Source: Verrucomicrobiia bacterium (GTDB lineage Bacteria; Verrucomicrobiota; Verrucomicrobiia; Palsa-1439). From it: 64,000 bases of DNA. The notes beneath the pieces were generated by a model that had not been told where the DNA came from, did not search any database, and saw only the letters and a list, made by a program, of their open reading frames with translations. The stretch is taken from positions 56,295-120,294 of the forward strand of contig JAJVHY010000025.1 in assembly GCA_022072455.1 (NCBI GenBank). Direction: 5' to 3'. Shown one piece after another: positions 32,489 through 41,641 of the stretch. The number at the start of each line of letters is the position of its first letter. Position 1 is the stretch's first letter. A program made the translations under genes and the position numbers.

Positions 32489-35098
32489 TCATTCTACCGG
32501 CACAATCTTCAGGCTCTCAATACCACGGGCGTCGACAATCTTGACTGCGACACGATTATGTTTACCCAGCTTGAACGGGAGCGATGTAGTTCCGCGGTAG
32601 GCCTCAATCAATTCCTCGTCGATCTCCGCTTTCAAGTTCTTAGCAACCTTACTCCAGCCCTCTTTGACCCCAGCCATCGGGAAAAACACTTGCCGCGGGA
32701 ACAGGCTACGTCCATCGTAGTCGGTGTCTAACATCCATACAGCAATTTGATCTGAACCGCCTGATTCTAGCGTTCCGGTGACCGTATTGTAATAGTCGAA
32801 CCCGTGAACCTCGACCTCCCACAATCCTTGTTCCTCACCACGCTTGATCTTCCGCAGAACAACGTCAGGTTGTCCAACGAGCCAGAAGCTTTCGTTGCTC
32901 GTGCGTTTCTTCTTTAAATCTTCCGTGAGCATATCAGCGTTCATTTGTGCCTTTAGAAGCGCTATGCCGGGAATGTTCGTCTCATCAATATCCTTCGCGG
33001 CTTCGGGGTCGAATTGGAAGGCCGCAAACACGATCATTTGCGGACGTGGCACAAGCTTCTTGGACTCCTCGAACGCCTTTTCCACCTGCTTTTGCTCCAA
33101 TGGAGCGTGTTCAGGTCCGAAGGAAATCACCACTCGCTTAGACTCAAACATCTTATCAGGCGCAAGCGTGGACTTGTCCAATGCCTTTGTCTCAGCCTCT
33201 GCGTGCAGCCAGCGCGTACCGGATAATGGCTCGACTCGCACAAACTCGATCTTCTGTCCGCCCTTGCCACGAATGCCCGCCTTGAGCAATTCACTTCGCC
33301 ATTCGTCCTGCCGTAAGGTCTCACCGCTACGCGCTACGGATTCATCAGCGGGAATCGGCGACGTGGTCACATCGCCGGCGAGTTCCGCGGGCGACTTCAC
33401 CATCGGTGCTGGCACAGCCTCGACGGTGAATGGGCCGGTCACGCGCGTTTTACCGGCATCAGGCAATGGCTGATCGTAGAGCGTTTGCGGTTCAGGAGGC
33501 TCATTTTGGGCAATGCTTTTCAGCGTCACGTGCGGCACGATCTTATAGACGAAGCCGCTCCCCACACCCTCATCGGGATGCGCCAACTGGTAGTAATCGA
33601 ACACCGCTGTTAGCAACCGCATCTTGGCCAACGTCAATGCCACTCGGGAAGTGTCGCAGGTGATCCACCGCCGCCCCCACTGTTCCGCCACGACCGCCGT
33701 CGTTCCGCTTCCACACGTAATGTCCAACACCAAGTCGCCGGGGTCGGTCGTCATCAGCAGACACCGCTGAATGGCAGTAGTTGCAGTCTGTACAACATAG
33801 ATCTTCGGATCGGCTCTGCTTTGAACGCCGCCGATATCTGCCCAAACGTTACTTAGTGCGAAGACAGGAAAGTCGTCTAGATACCGGACGTAGGCGAGCG
33901 TATTGCCGGTTGGCTCTATTCGCCCCGCACTGGCCAGACGCTCTAGACCGGCAAGAGTGGTCTTCCAACAATTTGCGCCCGGCGAATATTCTCTTCCTTG
34001 AAATTTGAACGTTTTCCGTCCTTCGTCCCAGTAGTGCGACGACACCAAGTTGTCTTGCCGGTAAACCTTCGCTCCGTCAGGCACGAGATTCGGGTTTGCG
34101 ACCTCCTCTTCGGTGAGGGGTCTCCGTGACCCATCCGGTAGGTGCACGCTTTTGTATTTCGTACCTCCAATGCCCCCGGCTTCCTTTGGGAGGAATAACT
34201 GCCGGTATTTAAGATGCGAGTGATCTTTCGCATACCACAAGAGATAATCGCAGGTGGTCGGAAGTGTGTCGCTAGTTGCGCCCGCAGTCTTCAAGAAGGC
34301 TATCAGCGAGCAAAAGTTCTTTGCGCCAAAGATTTCGTCGAGAATCTCGCGAACATGGTGGATATTCTCATCTGAAATCTGGACAAAGACTGAGCCGGAC
34401 TCATGGAGGAGATCGCGGGTGAGAAGCAGCCGGTCGCGTATATAGCTCAGATATGAGTGCAGACCAAGCTCCCAAGTGTCCCGGAACGCCTTGATCATTT
34501 CCGGTTCGGCGGTGAGTTCTTCATCTTTATCTGACCCGGAAACCTCACGCTTATTGATGAAAGGCTGAAAATTCGATCTATAAGAAACGCCGTAGGGCGG
34601 GTCAAAATACAGGCACTGTACCTGTCCACCCAGCCCCTCCTTCTCCAATAGCGAGTTCATCACCAACAGCGAGTCGCCGGCGATGAGGCGATTGCTCCAG
34701 TTGTGGCGGTGTTTGTAGAAATCAATCGCTTCGCGCAACGGCGGGTTTTCCTTCACCGAATTGAACAGCGAGAGTTGTTCGAAATTACTGCCGTTCTTCT
34801 TTCGAACGGCCTCGATGATGGAACGCGGGTCAATCCGTTCATGCACGTGTAACGACACCGTCGGCAACTCGAAGCTGGTGCGCTCCGCCTTGCCGGCCCA
34901 TTGCAGCGTCGGGTCGAGGTGCGGATCGTAGGCGTAGGTCTTCTTCCCCTCGACGTGTTCCGACTTCGCATCCACCAGTCCGACCGGCGGATTATTCAGC
35001 CGGTTCTTATCCTTGTGCTCATACTGCTCGATGGGCTTCTTGTCCGGACGCTTCTCCTTGCGCGGTTTGACGATAGGTTTCGCTTTGGTGCGTGCCAT
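32489..35098 (-). CDS. Type III DNA methyltransferase, Mod subunit
   Basis: 869 aa with the ATG at 35098; the track's 45 extra residues upstream lack conserved sequence. The N-terminus is Lys-rich. Motif IV LYFDPPYGVSY precedes motif I LDITCGSGTT, the beta-class adenine methylase order typical of type III Mod. The C-terminal third holds a long region that is probably the target-recognition and Res-contact part. It modifies one strand of an asymmetric site and gives the complex its specificity. It is the first gene of the mod-ATPase-PIN-res operon. Confidence 0.9.
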   Translation of the reverse strand: MARTKAKPIVKPRKEKRPDKKPIEQYEHKDKNRLNNPPVGLVDAKSEHVEGKKTYAYDPHLDPTLQWAGKAERTSFELPTVSLHVHERIDPRSIIEAVRKKNGSNFEQLSLFNSVKENPPLREAIDFYKHRHNWSNRLIAGDSLLVMNSLLEKEGLGGQVQCLYFDPPYGVSYRSNFQPFINKREVSGSDKDEELTAEPEMIKAFRDTWELGLHSYLSYIRDRLLLTRDLLHESGSVFVQISDENIHHVREILDEIFGAKNFCSLIAFLKTAGATSDTLPTTCDYLLWYAKDHSHLKYRQLFLPKEAGGIGGTKYKSVHLPDGSRRPLTEEEVANPNLVPDGAKVYRQDNLVSSHYWDEGRKTFKFQGREYSPGANCWKTTLAGLERLASAGRIEPTGNTLAYVRYLDDFPVFALSNVWADIGGVQSRADPKIYVVQTATTAIQRCLLMTTDPGDLVLDITCGSGTTAVVAEQWGRRWITCDTSRVALTLAKMRLLTAVFDYYQLAHPDEGVGSGFVYKIVPHVTLKSIAQNEPPEPQTLYDQPLPDAGKTRVTGPFTVEAVPAPMVKSPAELAGDVTTSPIPADESVARSGETLRQDEWRSELLKAGIRGKGGQKIEFVRVEPLSGTRWLHAEAETKALDKSTLAPDKMFESKRVVISFGPEHAPLEQKQVEKAFEESKKLVPRPQMIVFAAFQFDPEAAKDIDETNIPGIALLKAQMNADMLTEDLKKKRTSNESFWLVGQPDVVLRKIKRGEEQGLWEVEVHGFDYYNTVTGTLESGGSDQIAVWMLDTDYDGRSLFPRQVFFPMAGVKEGWSKVAKNLKAEIDEELIEAYRGTTSLPFKLGKHNRVAVKIVDARGIESLKIVPVE

Positions 35099-35632
35099 TG
35101 GTCTGCACCATAACAAACCGGGAACACGCGAAGCAACGTGAAGTTGTACAGGCGGCGTAAAGCGCAGTTGCTCGACATGGCGCAGCGGGTGGTGCTGGTG
35201 TGTAGCACCATTCGCGTAGTCCAGGGCGTGCATCTGCGTAGCCGCCCCACGGGAGGGGAAAGGATTCCAAAGGAAAACTGGGGAGGCAGCCTCCTAGTTG
35301 GCCCTTTGGTCGCGACGGCTCGCGCAGTTGGTCGGACTGGGTGGAAGAAGCTTAGGGATGCAGCGGCGACTGAGCCGGGAAACGGGAGGCAGGGTATTTC
35401 CCGTGCGTAAGGCGCTGCGAAATCCCGGCGGATGTAACCCAGGCTGATCCATCTGCGAGTCGCGAGGGTAATGGGAAGGGGGAGTCCAGAGGGGGAAACG
35501 GGAACGGGCGTCTTGTTCCGGTTGCCCCTCTCTGGCCGCCGGAGGCATCGCGGTAAGGACTTGTACTTGAGATCGGTCAGGCTACAGTCAGCCTAGGAAT
35601 TGTGAACCGGATGGTTCGCCAAGCGTTCAGTT
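35099..35632. other. Non-coding right end of element 2
   Basis: About 530 bases between mod and the right attachment repeat. No ORF with protein-like composition is visible on either strand, and no tRNA-like fold was found. It is G/A-rich in places (GGGAGGGGAAAGG, GGGAAACGGGAGGC) with short inverted words. It should contain the mod promoter and the right arm of the attachment site; the rolling-circle origin may also lie here. Confidence 0.5.
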
Positions 35633-35646
35633 CGGGGAGCCACTTT
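35633..35646 (+). repeat. Right attachment repeat of element 2
   Basis: CGGGGAGCCACTTT, identical to the left copy at the tRNA-Asn 3' end. It is followed after 13 bases by the end of the first core gene. Confidence 0.75.
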
Positions 35647-35659
35647 TTGCCCGCCGATC

Positions 35660-35968
35660 TCAGTGGGCTTGCTTGGAAACCCACATAACGCCGCGGCGTT
35701 CCCAGTTGCTGAATTTCATTTCAAGGTGGGAAATTTCACCCATGCTGCGAATCTGTTGTTCGACATGCATGATGACGCGTTTGACGCCGAGATCGCGCTC
35801 AATGCGATCTTCTTTTTTCTGCGAGGGGTGGTATTCGAAGACTTTGAACTCGCCCTCAATGTACACGGAATGGCCGATCACCTGAACGTCGAGCCGTTGG
35901 GTGTCAACGTAGTTGCGCACCAAAATGCCCTGAATCAGTCGCTGTAACCGCAAGTCTTCGATGTTCAT
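35660..35968 (-). CDS. Small BON-like domain protein
   Basis: 102 aa, soluble. The segment LIQGILVRNYVDTQRLDVQVIGHSVYIEGEF has the helix-strand-strand pattern of BON-like modules, followed by a basic linker and a second strand-helix part. There is no signal peptide. It is the first chromosomal gene after element 2 and is followed on the same strand by bioB. The function is unknown. Confidence 0.65.
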   Translation of the reverse strand: MNIEDLRLQRLIQGILVRNYVDTQRLDVQVIGHSVYIEGEFKVFEYHPSQKKEDRIERDLGVKRVIMHVEQQIRSMGEISHLEMKFSNWERRGVMWVSKQAH

Positions 35969-36032
35969 TCCTGAAACCCACCGGAACTCGCAGCGCGGCG
36001 AGCAATAGCAATCTACCCGGCACGCCTTGATT

Positions 36033-37034
36033 TTACAAGTGTTTCGGTACGTCGCTGTAGGGTTTTTGCGCGGTGAACCCGAGATCAGTCAACAGTTGCA
36101 GATCGGCATCCGATTCCGGGTTGCCGGTGGTGAGGAGTTTGTTGCCGTAGAAAATCGAATTCGCGCCGGCGTAGAAACACAATGCCTGCCCTTCCCGACT
36201 CACTTGTTGCCGGCCCGCGGAGAGCCGCACTTTCGCGGTCGGAAATGTGACGCGCGCAGTGGCAATCAGCCGGACCAGTTCCAACACATCCACCGGCGGT
36301 TGTTCTTCCAACGGCGTGCCGGGGATCGGCACGAGGCAGTTGATCGGGACGCTTTCCGGTGGTGGATCGAATTGCGCCAGCACCGCGAGCATCTTCAGCC
36401 GGTCATCCACGGTTTCGCCCATGCCGATGATCCCGCCACAACAAACGGACAGACCGGCGCGTTGAGCGGCTTGGATGGTATCGAGCCGGTTTTGGTAGGT
36501 GTGCGTCGTCACGATGTTCGGATAAAACTCAGCGCTGGTATCGAGGTTGTGATTGTAGGCCGTGACACCGGCCGCGCGAAGTTGCCGGGCGGCTTCATCC
36601 GTCAACTCGCCGAGGGTCACGCAGATTTCCATGCCGAGCGTGCTGACAGTGCGGATGGTTTGGAGCACGGTCTCGAATTGCTGCGTGCCTTCGCGCACAC
36701 CTTTCCAAGCGGCCCCCATGCAAAACCGGGTCGAGCCAGTGGCTTTCGCACGCTGGGCGGCTTCCATGACTTCAGCGGTTGTCAGGAGTTTTTCTTTTTC
36801 CAACCCCGTGTCGTATCGGGCGCTTTGGGCGCAGTACGAACAATCCTCACTGCACCCGCCGGTCTTGATGCTGAGGAGAGTGCAGAGCTGGATTTCGTTG
36901 TTTTTCCAATGCTGCAAATAAACCCGTCGCGCCTGGTCAATCAGGTCAAACAACGGTTGGTTGTAGATCTTCTGGAGGGCTTCCAGCGTCGTAACTTCCT
37001 TTCGCGCAAAGGGTTTTTGAGGTGTGGTCAACAT
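36033..37034 (-). CDS. bioB: Biotin synthase
   Basis: 333 aa radical-SAM enzyme converting dethiobiotin to biotin. It has the CSEDCSYC cluster motif (CxxxCxxC) for the radical [4Fe-4S], YNHNLDTS, and the [2Fe-2S] region in the core (GLSVCCGGIIGMGE), with Arg in KVRLSAGRQQ. I use the ATG at 37032-37034; the track ORF extends upstream across the divergent HEAT gene and is spurious there. No other biotin gene is nearby. Confidence 0.95.
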   Translation of the reverse strand: MLTTPQKPFARKEVTTLEALQKIYNQPLFDLIDQARRVYLQHWKNNEIQLCTLLSIKTGGCSEDCSYCAQSARYDTGLEKEKLLTTAEVMEAAQRAKATGSTRFCMGAAWKGVREGTQQFETVLQTIRTVSTLGMEICVTLGELTDEAARQLRAAGVTAYNHNLDTSAEFYPNIVTTHTYQNRLDTIQAAQRAGLSVCCGGIIGMGETVDDRLKMLAVLAQFDPPPESVPINCLVPIPGTPLEEQPPVDVLELVRLIATARVTFPTAKVRLSAGRQQVSREGQALCFYAGANSIFYGNKLLTTGNPESDADLQLLTDLGFTAQKPYSDVPKHL

Positions 37035-37109
37035 GGAAATCGGCGGGATGTTACCGGAAGCTTTGCCGCATTGCAAGCGCGTTGGGGTTCTGGTAGTGTC
37101 CGCGCCACT

Positions 37110-38768
37110 ATGGATCGGACCATTCGGCAGATTACCGGCATGCTCCAAAGTCCCGACGGCATGCGGCGCTGCGCAGCAGCGATGGTGTTGGGTGAACTCG
37201 CGCCCCACGACGCTGCCGTCGTGACCGCACTCGGCGAAGCGTTGCGTGATGCGAACCAATTGCTGACGCGGTATGTGCTCGAAGCGTTTGAATCCATCGG
37301 CGGGCGCGGAGTGGTGCCGTATGTCCTGCCGCTGCTCGACGCGGAAGACATGGAAACCAAAATGCGCGCGGCCAGCATCATTGCCGGTGCGGGCGGCGCG
37401 ATGGTCGGCGAGTTGCGCAAACAATTCGAGAAAGCCAGCCCGACCCAGAAACGGGTCCTCATTGACATCCTGGCGCGCATCCACAGCCGGGACGCGATGC
37501 AGTTGATTCTCGATGTTCTGTTCGATCCTGATTTCGAGTTGGTGAAAGAAGCGTGTCAGGCCGTCCGTCGGCACAGCCACGACGCCACGCCGAAAGACCG
37601 GCAGGCCTTGCATAAACAGACTGTCAAATTCATGACCAGCGCGCGCGTCAAGAAGAACGACCGGGTGCTCACCTCCTGTCTCCTGCTTGTCGGCTACCTC
37701 GGTGCGCCGGACGCCCGCAACGTCCTCGTCAAATACACGCTTCCCAAGAATCTCGGCTATATCCGCCGCAACGCCCTCATCGGCGTCAATGGCCTCCAAC
37801 TCACCGGTAGCGCCGCGACCGCCGTCGTCAAACAGATGTTCAAGTACCTCGGCGAAGCGGACCCGCAGATCGTCCAGCTTGCCCTCGACATCATTGAGAA
37901 ACAACCGCCGGTCAACTCGCTCGACGGTCAATGGGTGAAATTGCTCAAGAGCAAACACGCCAATGTCCGCTCCTTCGCTGCCCGCAAACTCGCTGCCACC
38001 GACACCCCGGCCAGCAACAAACTGATGATGGCGCTCCTCGACCACGACGACACACAAGTCAGCGAGATCGCCGCCGGTGCGCTGGCCCGTCACAAGAAAG
38101 CCACCTCGCTCCTGCTCGCAGCCCTCGCCAAAGAACGCCAGACCGAAACTGCTTGGCGGCTCGGGAAAATTCTCAAACCGCACAGCGCATCCATTGACAA
38201 AGCCACGGTCAAAAAGTTTGCGGCGCTGGCGGCCCGCGACCTCGAAGCCGGTCACGACCGCTACGAAGCCTTGTTCTATTTCCTCCGCAACATTGACCCG
38301 CAGATCGTTGACACCGTCCTCAACGACGTCGGCCTCAAATTCAAGAAGGCGAAAAAATGGATGAAAGCCGTCGAGTGCTTCAAACAACTGATGCGCTCAG
38401 AAGGTTTTGACCGCGACCAGCGCTACGAACTCGCCATCGTCAACCTCAAACAGTCCGCCAAAGACCTTGCCCCACACCTGCGCGGCGAAGACCATGCCCT
38501 TCGCGGTTTCCAAGTCCTGCTGACGGACCGCACTTTCAAACTGCTCGACCGGCTCAAAAAAGAAAAATGCCTCGACGCCGCCGACTTGTTTTACGTTGGC
38601 TTCCACTTCAGTGAAAATTTTGGCGAAGACAACAAGTTTGGCCGGCAAGTCCTCGAATACGTTGCCAAACGCTGGCCCGCCTCGAAAGACGGTAAAGCTG
38701 CCAAAAACAAACTCAAACTCGCCGCCGTCGCCCCAGCGGCCACGCCGCCGCCACCGGCCGTCAGTTAA
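37110..38768 (+). CDS. HEAT-repeat protein
   Basis: 552 aa. The real protein starts MDRTIRQITGMLQ, just after the divergent bioB promoter region. About 13 helical pairs with HEAT-like spacing follow (for example GMRRCAAAMVLGELAPHDA, VLPLLDAEDMETKMRAASII). The C-terminal part is helical with a TPR-like ending and a Pro-rich tail. There is no signal peptide. It is a protein-protein interaction scaffold of unknown partner. The track ORF beginning at 36027 is antisense to bioB over its first 360 residues. Confidence 0.8.
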   Translation: MDRTIRQITGMLQSPDGMRRCAAAMVLGELAPHDAAVVTALGEALRDANQLLTRYVLEAFESIGGRGVVPYVLPLLDAEDMETKMRAASIIAGAGGAMVGELRKQFEKASPTQKRVLIDILARIHSRDAMQLILDVLFDPDFELVKEACQAVRRHSHDATPKDRQALHKQTVKFMTSARVKKNDRVLTSCLLLVGYLGAPDARNVLVKYTLPKNLGYIRRNALIGVNGLQLTGSAATAVVKQMFKYLGEADPQIVQLALDIIEKQPPVNSLDGQWVKLLKSKHANVRSFAARKLAATDTPASNKLMMALLDHDDTQVSEIAAGALARHKKATSLLLAALAKERQTETAWRLGKILKPHSASIDKATVKKFAALAARDLEAGHDRYEALFYFLRNIDPQIVDTVLNDVGLKFKKAKKWMKAVECFKQLMRSEGFDRDQRYELAIVNLKQSAKDLAPHLRGEDHALRGFQVLLTDRTFKLLDRLKKEKCLDAADLFYVGFHFSENFGEDNKFGRQVLEYVAKRWPASKDGKAAKNKLKLAAVAPAATPPPPAVS

Positions 38769-38817
38769 TCGAAAAAACCACTTTCACCGGTAAGCGGGCT
38801 GTGGGACAAGTAACCCC

Positions 38818-40827
38818 ATGTTGAATCGCGTCGCCCTTTTCCTTCTCCTGCCGGCACTCGCGTCCGCCGGCAACAATCTTGATCCCGTGCGGCCCGCGAT
38901 GGAAAAAGCCATCGCCCGTGTCAAACCGGCCCTTGTTCGCATCCACGTCGTCGCCGTCAACTACGCCCAAGGTCGCGAAGTCAAACAAGAATCCAGCGGG
39001 AGCGGCTTCATCATCCACAAAGACGGTTTCCTGGTCACCAACCACCACGTCGCCGGCCGCGCCACCCGCGCCGTTTGCATCTTCGCCAACAACGAAGAAA
39101 TCGAAGCCACCCTCGTCGGCACCGATCCCTTGACCGACATCGCCGTCCTCAAACTATCCAACGCCAAACACAAAGAATTCCCCACCGTGGATTGGGGTGA
39201 CTCCGCGGCCCTGACCGTTGGCGACACCGTCCTCGCAATGGGCAGCCCCCTCGCCCTCTCGCAGTCCGTCACCCGCGGCATCGTCAGCAACGCCAAAATG
39301 ACCATGCCCGCCTTCATGCGCCGGCATGGCGGCTTCTCCCTCGAAGGCGAAGACGTCGGCTCCCTCGTCCGCTGGATCGCCCACGACGCCCCCATCTACC
39401 CCGGCAACTCCGGCGGCCCCCTCGTGGACCTCACCGGCCGCGTCATCGGCGTCAACGAAATCAGCCTCGGCCTCGGCGGCGCCATCCCCAGCAACCTCGC
39501 CCGCGACGTCGCCGACCAAATCATTGCCGGCGGACAAGTCAAACGAAGCTGGCTCGGCATCGAAATCCAACCACTGCTCAAAGGCTCCGGCCTGACCCGC
39601 GGAGTCCTGATCAGCGGCGTCATGGAAGACTCACCGGCCGAAACCGCCGGCTTCCAACCCAACGACATCCTCGTCAAACTGGCCGGCCAGGACATCAGCG
39701 TCCGGTTCGCCGAAGAACTTCCTCTCCTCAACCTCCTCGTCGCCGGCATCCCGATCGGCCAAGAAGTCCCCGCCGTCGTCCTCCGCGCCGGCAAAGAAAC
39801 ACCCCTCAAAGTTCGCACCACCGAACGCGAAGCGCCGGAGTTCAAACAACGCGAACTCAAAGAGTGGGGCATGACCACGAAAAACATCTCCTTCATGGCC
39901 GCCAAAGAAATGAAACTCGACAATCGCGACGGCGTCCTCGTCACCACCACCCGCCCCGGCGGCCCCTGCGGCGAAGCCAAACCCAATCTCCAACCCGGCG
40001 ACATCGTCAAAACCGTTGCCGGTCAACCCGTCAATTCGGTAGCCGACCTCCTCGCGGTCACGGCCAAGCTTACCGCCGACACAAAACAACCCGTCCCCGC
40101 TGTCGTCGAATTCCGACGGCGCGGTGAACAATTCCTCACCGTGGTCAAAGTCGGCATCCGCGACGTGGACGACCCCAGCGCCGAAGCCCGCAAAGCCTGG
40201 CTGCCGGTCGCCGTCCAAGTTATCACCCGCGAACTTGCCGACCAACTCGGCGTCCCCGGCCTGACCGGCGTCCGCCTGACGCAAGTCTATCCCAACACCA
40301 AGGCCGACCTCCAAGTCGGCGATCTGATTTCGGAAATGGACGGCGAAAAAATCCCCGCCACTCAACCCGGCGACGAAGAAATCTTCACCAACCTCATCCG
40401 GCAACGCCGCGTCGGCGACCGCCCCGAATTCACCGTCCACCGCGCCGGCAAAACCCTCAAACTTACCGCGGAACTCATTCGCGCCCCAAAAGTCGAACGC
40501 GAAATGCACCGCTTTCAAGACCTCAACTTCGAATTCACGGCGCGCGACCTGAGCTTCTTCGACCGCGTCCGCGACCAGTTACCGGAAGACACCCCGGGCG
40601 CACTCGTCACCGAAGTCAAAGACGGCGGCTGGGCCGCGCTCGGCCAACTCCAAGCCAACGACATCATCCAAACCGTCGCCGGCCAACCCATCGCCGACGC
40701 TGCCGCGCTCGAAACTGCGATGCAAGCGTTGCCGGCGCAAAAACCAAAATATGTCGTCGTCGGTGTCCGCCGCGGCATCCGCACGCGGTACCTCGAACTC
40801 GAAGCCACTTGGGAAAACGGAAAATAG
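38818..40827 (+). CDS. HtrA/DegP-type serine protease with four PDZ-like domains
   Basis: 669 aa, exported (MLNRVALFLLLPALASAG). The trypsin-like domain has the full triad: His in VTNHHVAG, Asp in LTDIAVLKL and Ser in GNSGGPLVD. PDZ-like modules begin near residues 240, 345, 460 and 565, judging from repeated GxL-DxI patterns such as QPNDILVKLAGQ, QPGDIVKTVAGQ and QANDIIQTVAGQ. Four are more than the usual one or two. It is probably a periplasmic quality-control protease. The next gene is a degenerate paralogue. Confidence 0.9.
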   Translation: MLNRVALFLLLPALASAGNNLDPVRPAMEKAIARVKPALVRIHVVAVNYAQGREVKQESSGSGFIIHKDGFLVTNHHVAGRATRAVCIFANNEEIEATLVGTDPLTDIAVLKLSNAKHKEFPTVDWGDSAALTVGDTVLAMGSPLALSQSVTRGIVSNAKMTMPAFMRRHGGFSLEGEDVGSLVRWIAHDAPIYPGNSGGPLVDLTGRVIGVNEISLGLGGAIPSNLARDVADQIIAGGQVKRSWLGIEIQPLLKGSGLTRGVLISGVMEDSPAETAGFQPNDILVKLAGQDISVRFAEELPLLNLLVAGIPIGQEVPAVVLRAGKETPLKVRTTEREAPEFKQRELKEWGMTTKNISFMAAKEMKLDNRDGVLVTTTRPGGPCGEAKPNLQPGDIVKTVAGQPVNSVADLLAVTAKLTADTKQPVPAVVEFRRRGEQFLTVVKVGIRDVDDPSAEARKAWLPVAVQVITRELADQLGVPGLTGVRLTQVYPNTKADLQVGDLISEMDGEKIPATQPGDEEIFTNLIRQRRVGDRPEFTVHRAGKTLKLTAELIRAPKVEREMHRFQDLNFEFTARDLSFFDRVRDQLPEDTPGALVTEVKDGGWAALGQLQANDIIQTVAGQPIADAAALETAMQALPAQKPKYVVVGVRRGIRTRYLELEATWENGK

Positions 40828-40837
40828 AAAGGCCCAC

Positions 40838-41635
40838 ATGAAAACCATCGGAATCACCCTCCTCACCCTCGTCCTCGCCGGCAACCTCTGGGCCGCTGAC
40901 AGCGCCGCCGCAGGCCGGGAAATCCGCGCGAAAAATCAAGACGCCATCGTCACCATCAAACTCGTCGTCAAATACAGCATGACCTTCGGTGGCCGCGACG
41001 ACCAACGGGAAACCAAGACCGAAGCCGTCGGCACCGTCATTGATCCCACCGGCCTCACCGTGATTTCGCTCACGACGATTGACCCCAGCGCCATGATGAA
41101 AAACCAAATGCGCGGCATGCAACAGGAAATGAAAATCGACAGCGAAGTCAAAGACGCCAAAATTGTCCTCGCTGATAACACCGAACTACCGGCCACCGTC
41201 GTCCTCCGCGACAAAGACCTCGACGTCGCCTTCCTGCGCCCGGTGGAAAAACCCGCCAAACCGCTCACCGCCATTAACCTCGCCAAAGCCGGCAAACCGC
41301 AACTCCTTGACGAAGTCGTCTGTCTCAACCGGCTCGGCAAAGTCGCCAACCGCGTCGTCTCCGTCTCGCTCGAACGCATTGACGCCCTCGTCGAACGCCC
41401 GCGTCCCTTCTACATCCTCGGCCCCGGCGGTTCCTCCGGCATCGGCTCCCCGGTCTTTGATTTGACCGGCGCAATCCTCGGCATCATTCTCATTCGCAAC
41501 GCGCCGACCGATGGCGAAGCGAACCTCGCGAGCATGTTTTCCGGCAGCAGTGGCAGCATGGGGTTCATGCCGGTGATTGTTCCCGCCGCCGACCTCCTCG
41601 AAGACGCCAAACAAGCGCTCGAAACCAAAAAGTAG
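40838..41635 (+). CDS. Inactive trypsin-like paralogue of HtrA
   Basis: 265 aa, exported (MKTIGITLLTLVLAGNLWA). The trypsin fold is recognisable: GTVIDPTGLTVISLTTID corresponds to the His region but has no His, LDVAFLRP keeps the Asp, and GIGSPVFDLTG replaces GNSGGPV, with Ile at the nucleophile position. There are no PDZ domains. It starts ten bases after the protease, so the two are co-expressed. It is probably a regulator or substrate adaptor of the active enzyme; no proteolysis is expected. Confidence 0.8.
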   Translation: MKTIGITLLTLVLAGNLWAADSAAAGREIRAKNQDAIVTIKLVVKYSMTFGGRDDQRETKTEAVGTVIDPTGLTVISLTTIDPSAMMKNQMRGMQQEMKIDSEVKDAKIVLADNTELPATVVLRDKDLDVAFLRPVEKPAKPLTAINLAKAGKPQLLDEVVCLNRLGKVANRVVSVSLERIDALVERPRPFYILGPGGSSGIGSPVFDLTGAILGIILIRNAPTDGEANLASMFSGSSGSMGFMPVIVPAADLLEDAKQALETKK

Positions 41636-41641
41636 GGTGCG

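Larger units (their letters stand above)
23385..35646. mobile_element. Element 2: serine-recombinase element with rolling-circle Rep and type III R-M
   Basis: 12.2 kb between 14-bp direct repeats, of which the left is the tRNA-Asn 3' end. The cargo comprises the large serine recombinase, an unknown gene, divergent HTH regulators with shared operators, a zinc-ribbon protein, an HUH Rep, and a four-gene restriction/ATPase/PIN operon. Core genes flank it on both sides. Rep plus recombinase suggests an integrated plasmid or a small mobilisable element. No relaxase with conjugation genes and no phage structural genes are present. Confidence 0.8.

Noticed and set aside
36027-37109. N-terminal 360 residues of the 913-residue plus-strand ORF
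   Set aside because: This part is antisense to bioB, which has clear radical-SAM motifs; the HEAT protein starts at 37110.
37035-38387. N-terminal part of the 784-residue minus-strand ORF
   Set aside because: Antisense to the HEAT-repeat gene; bioB proper starts at 37034.
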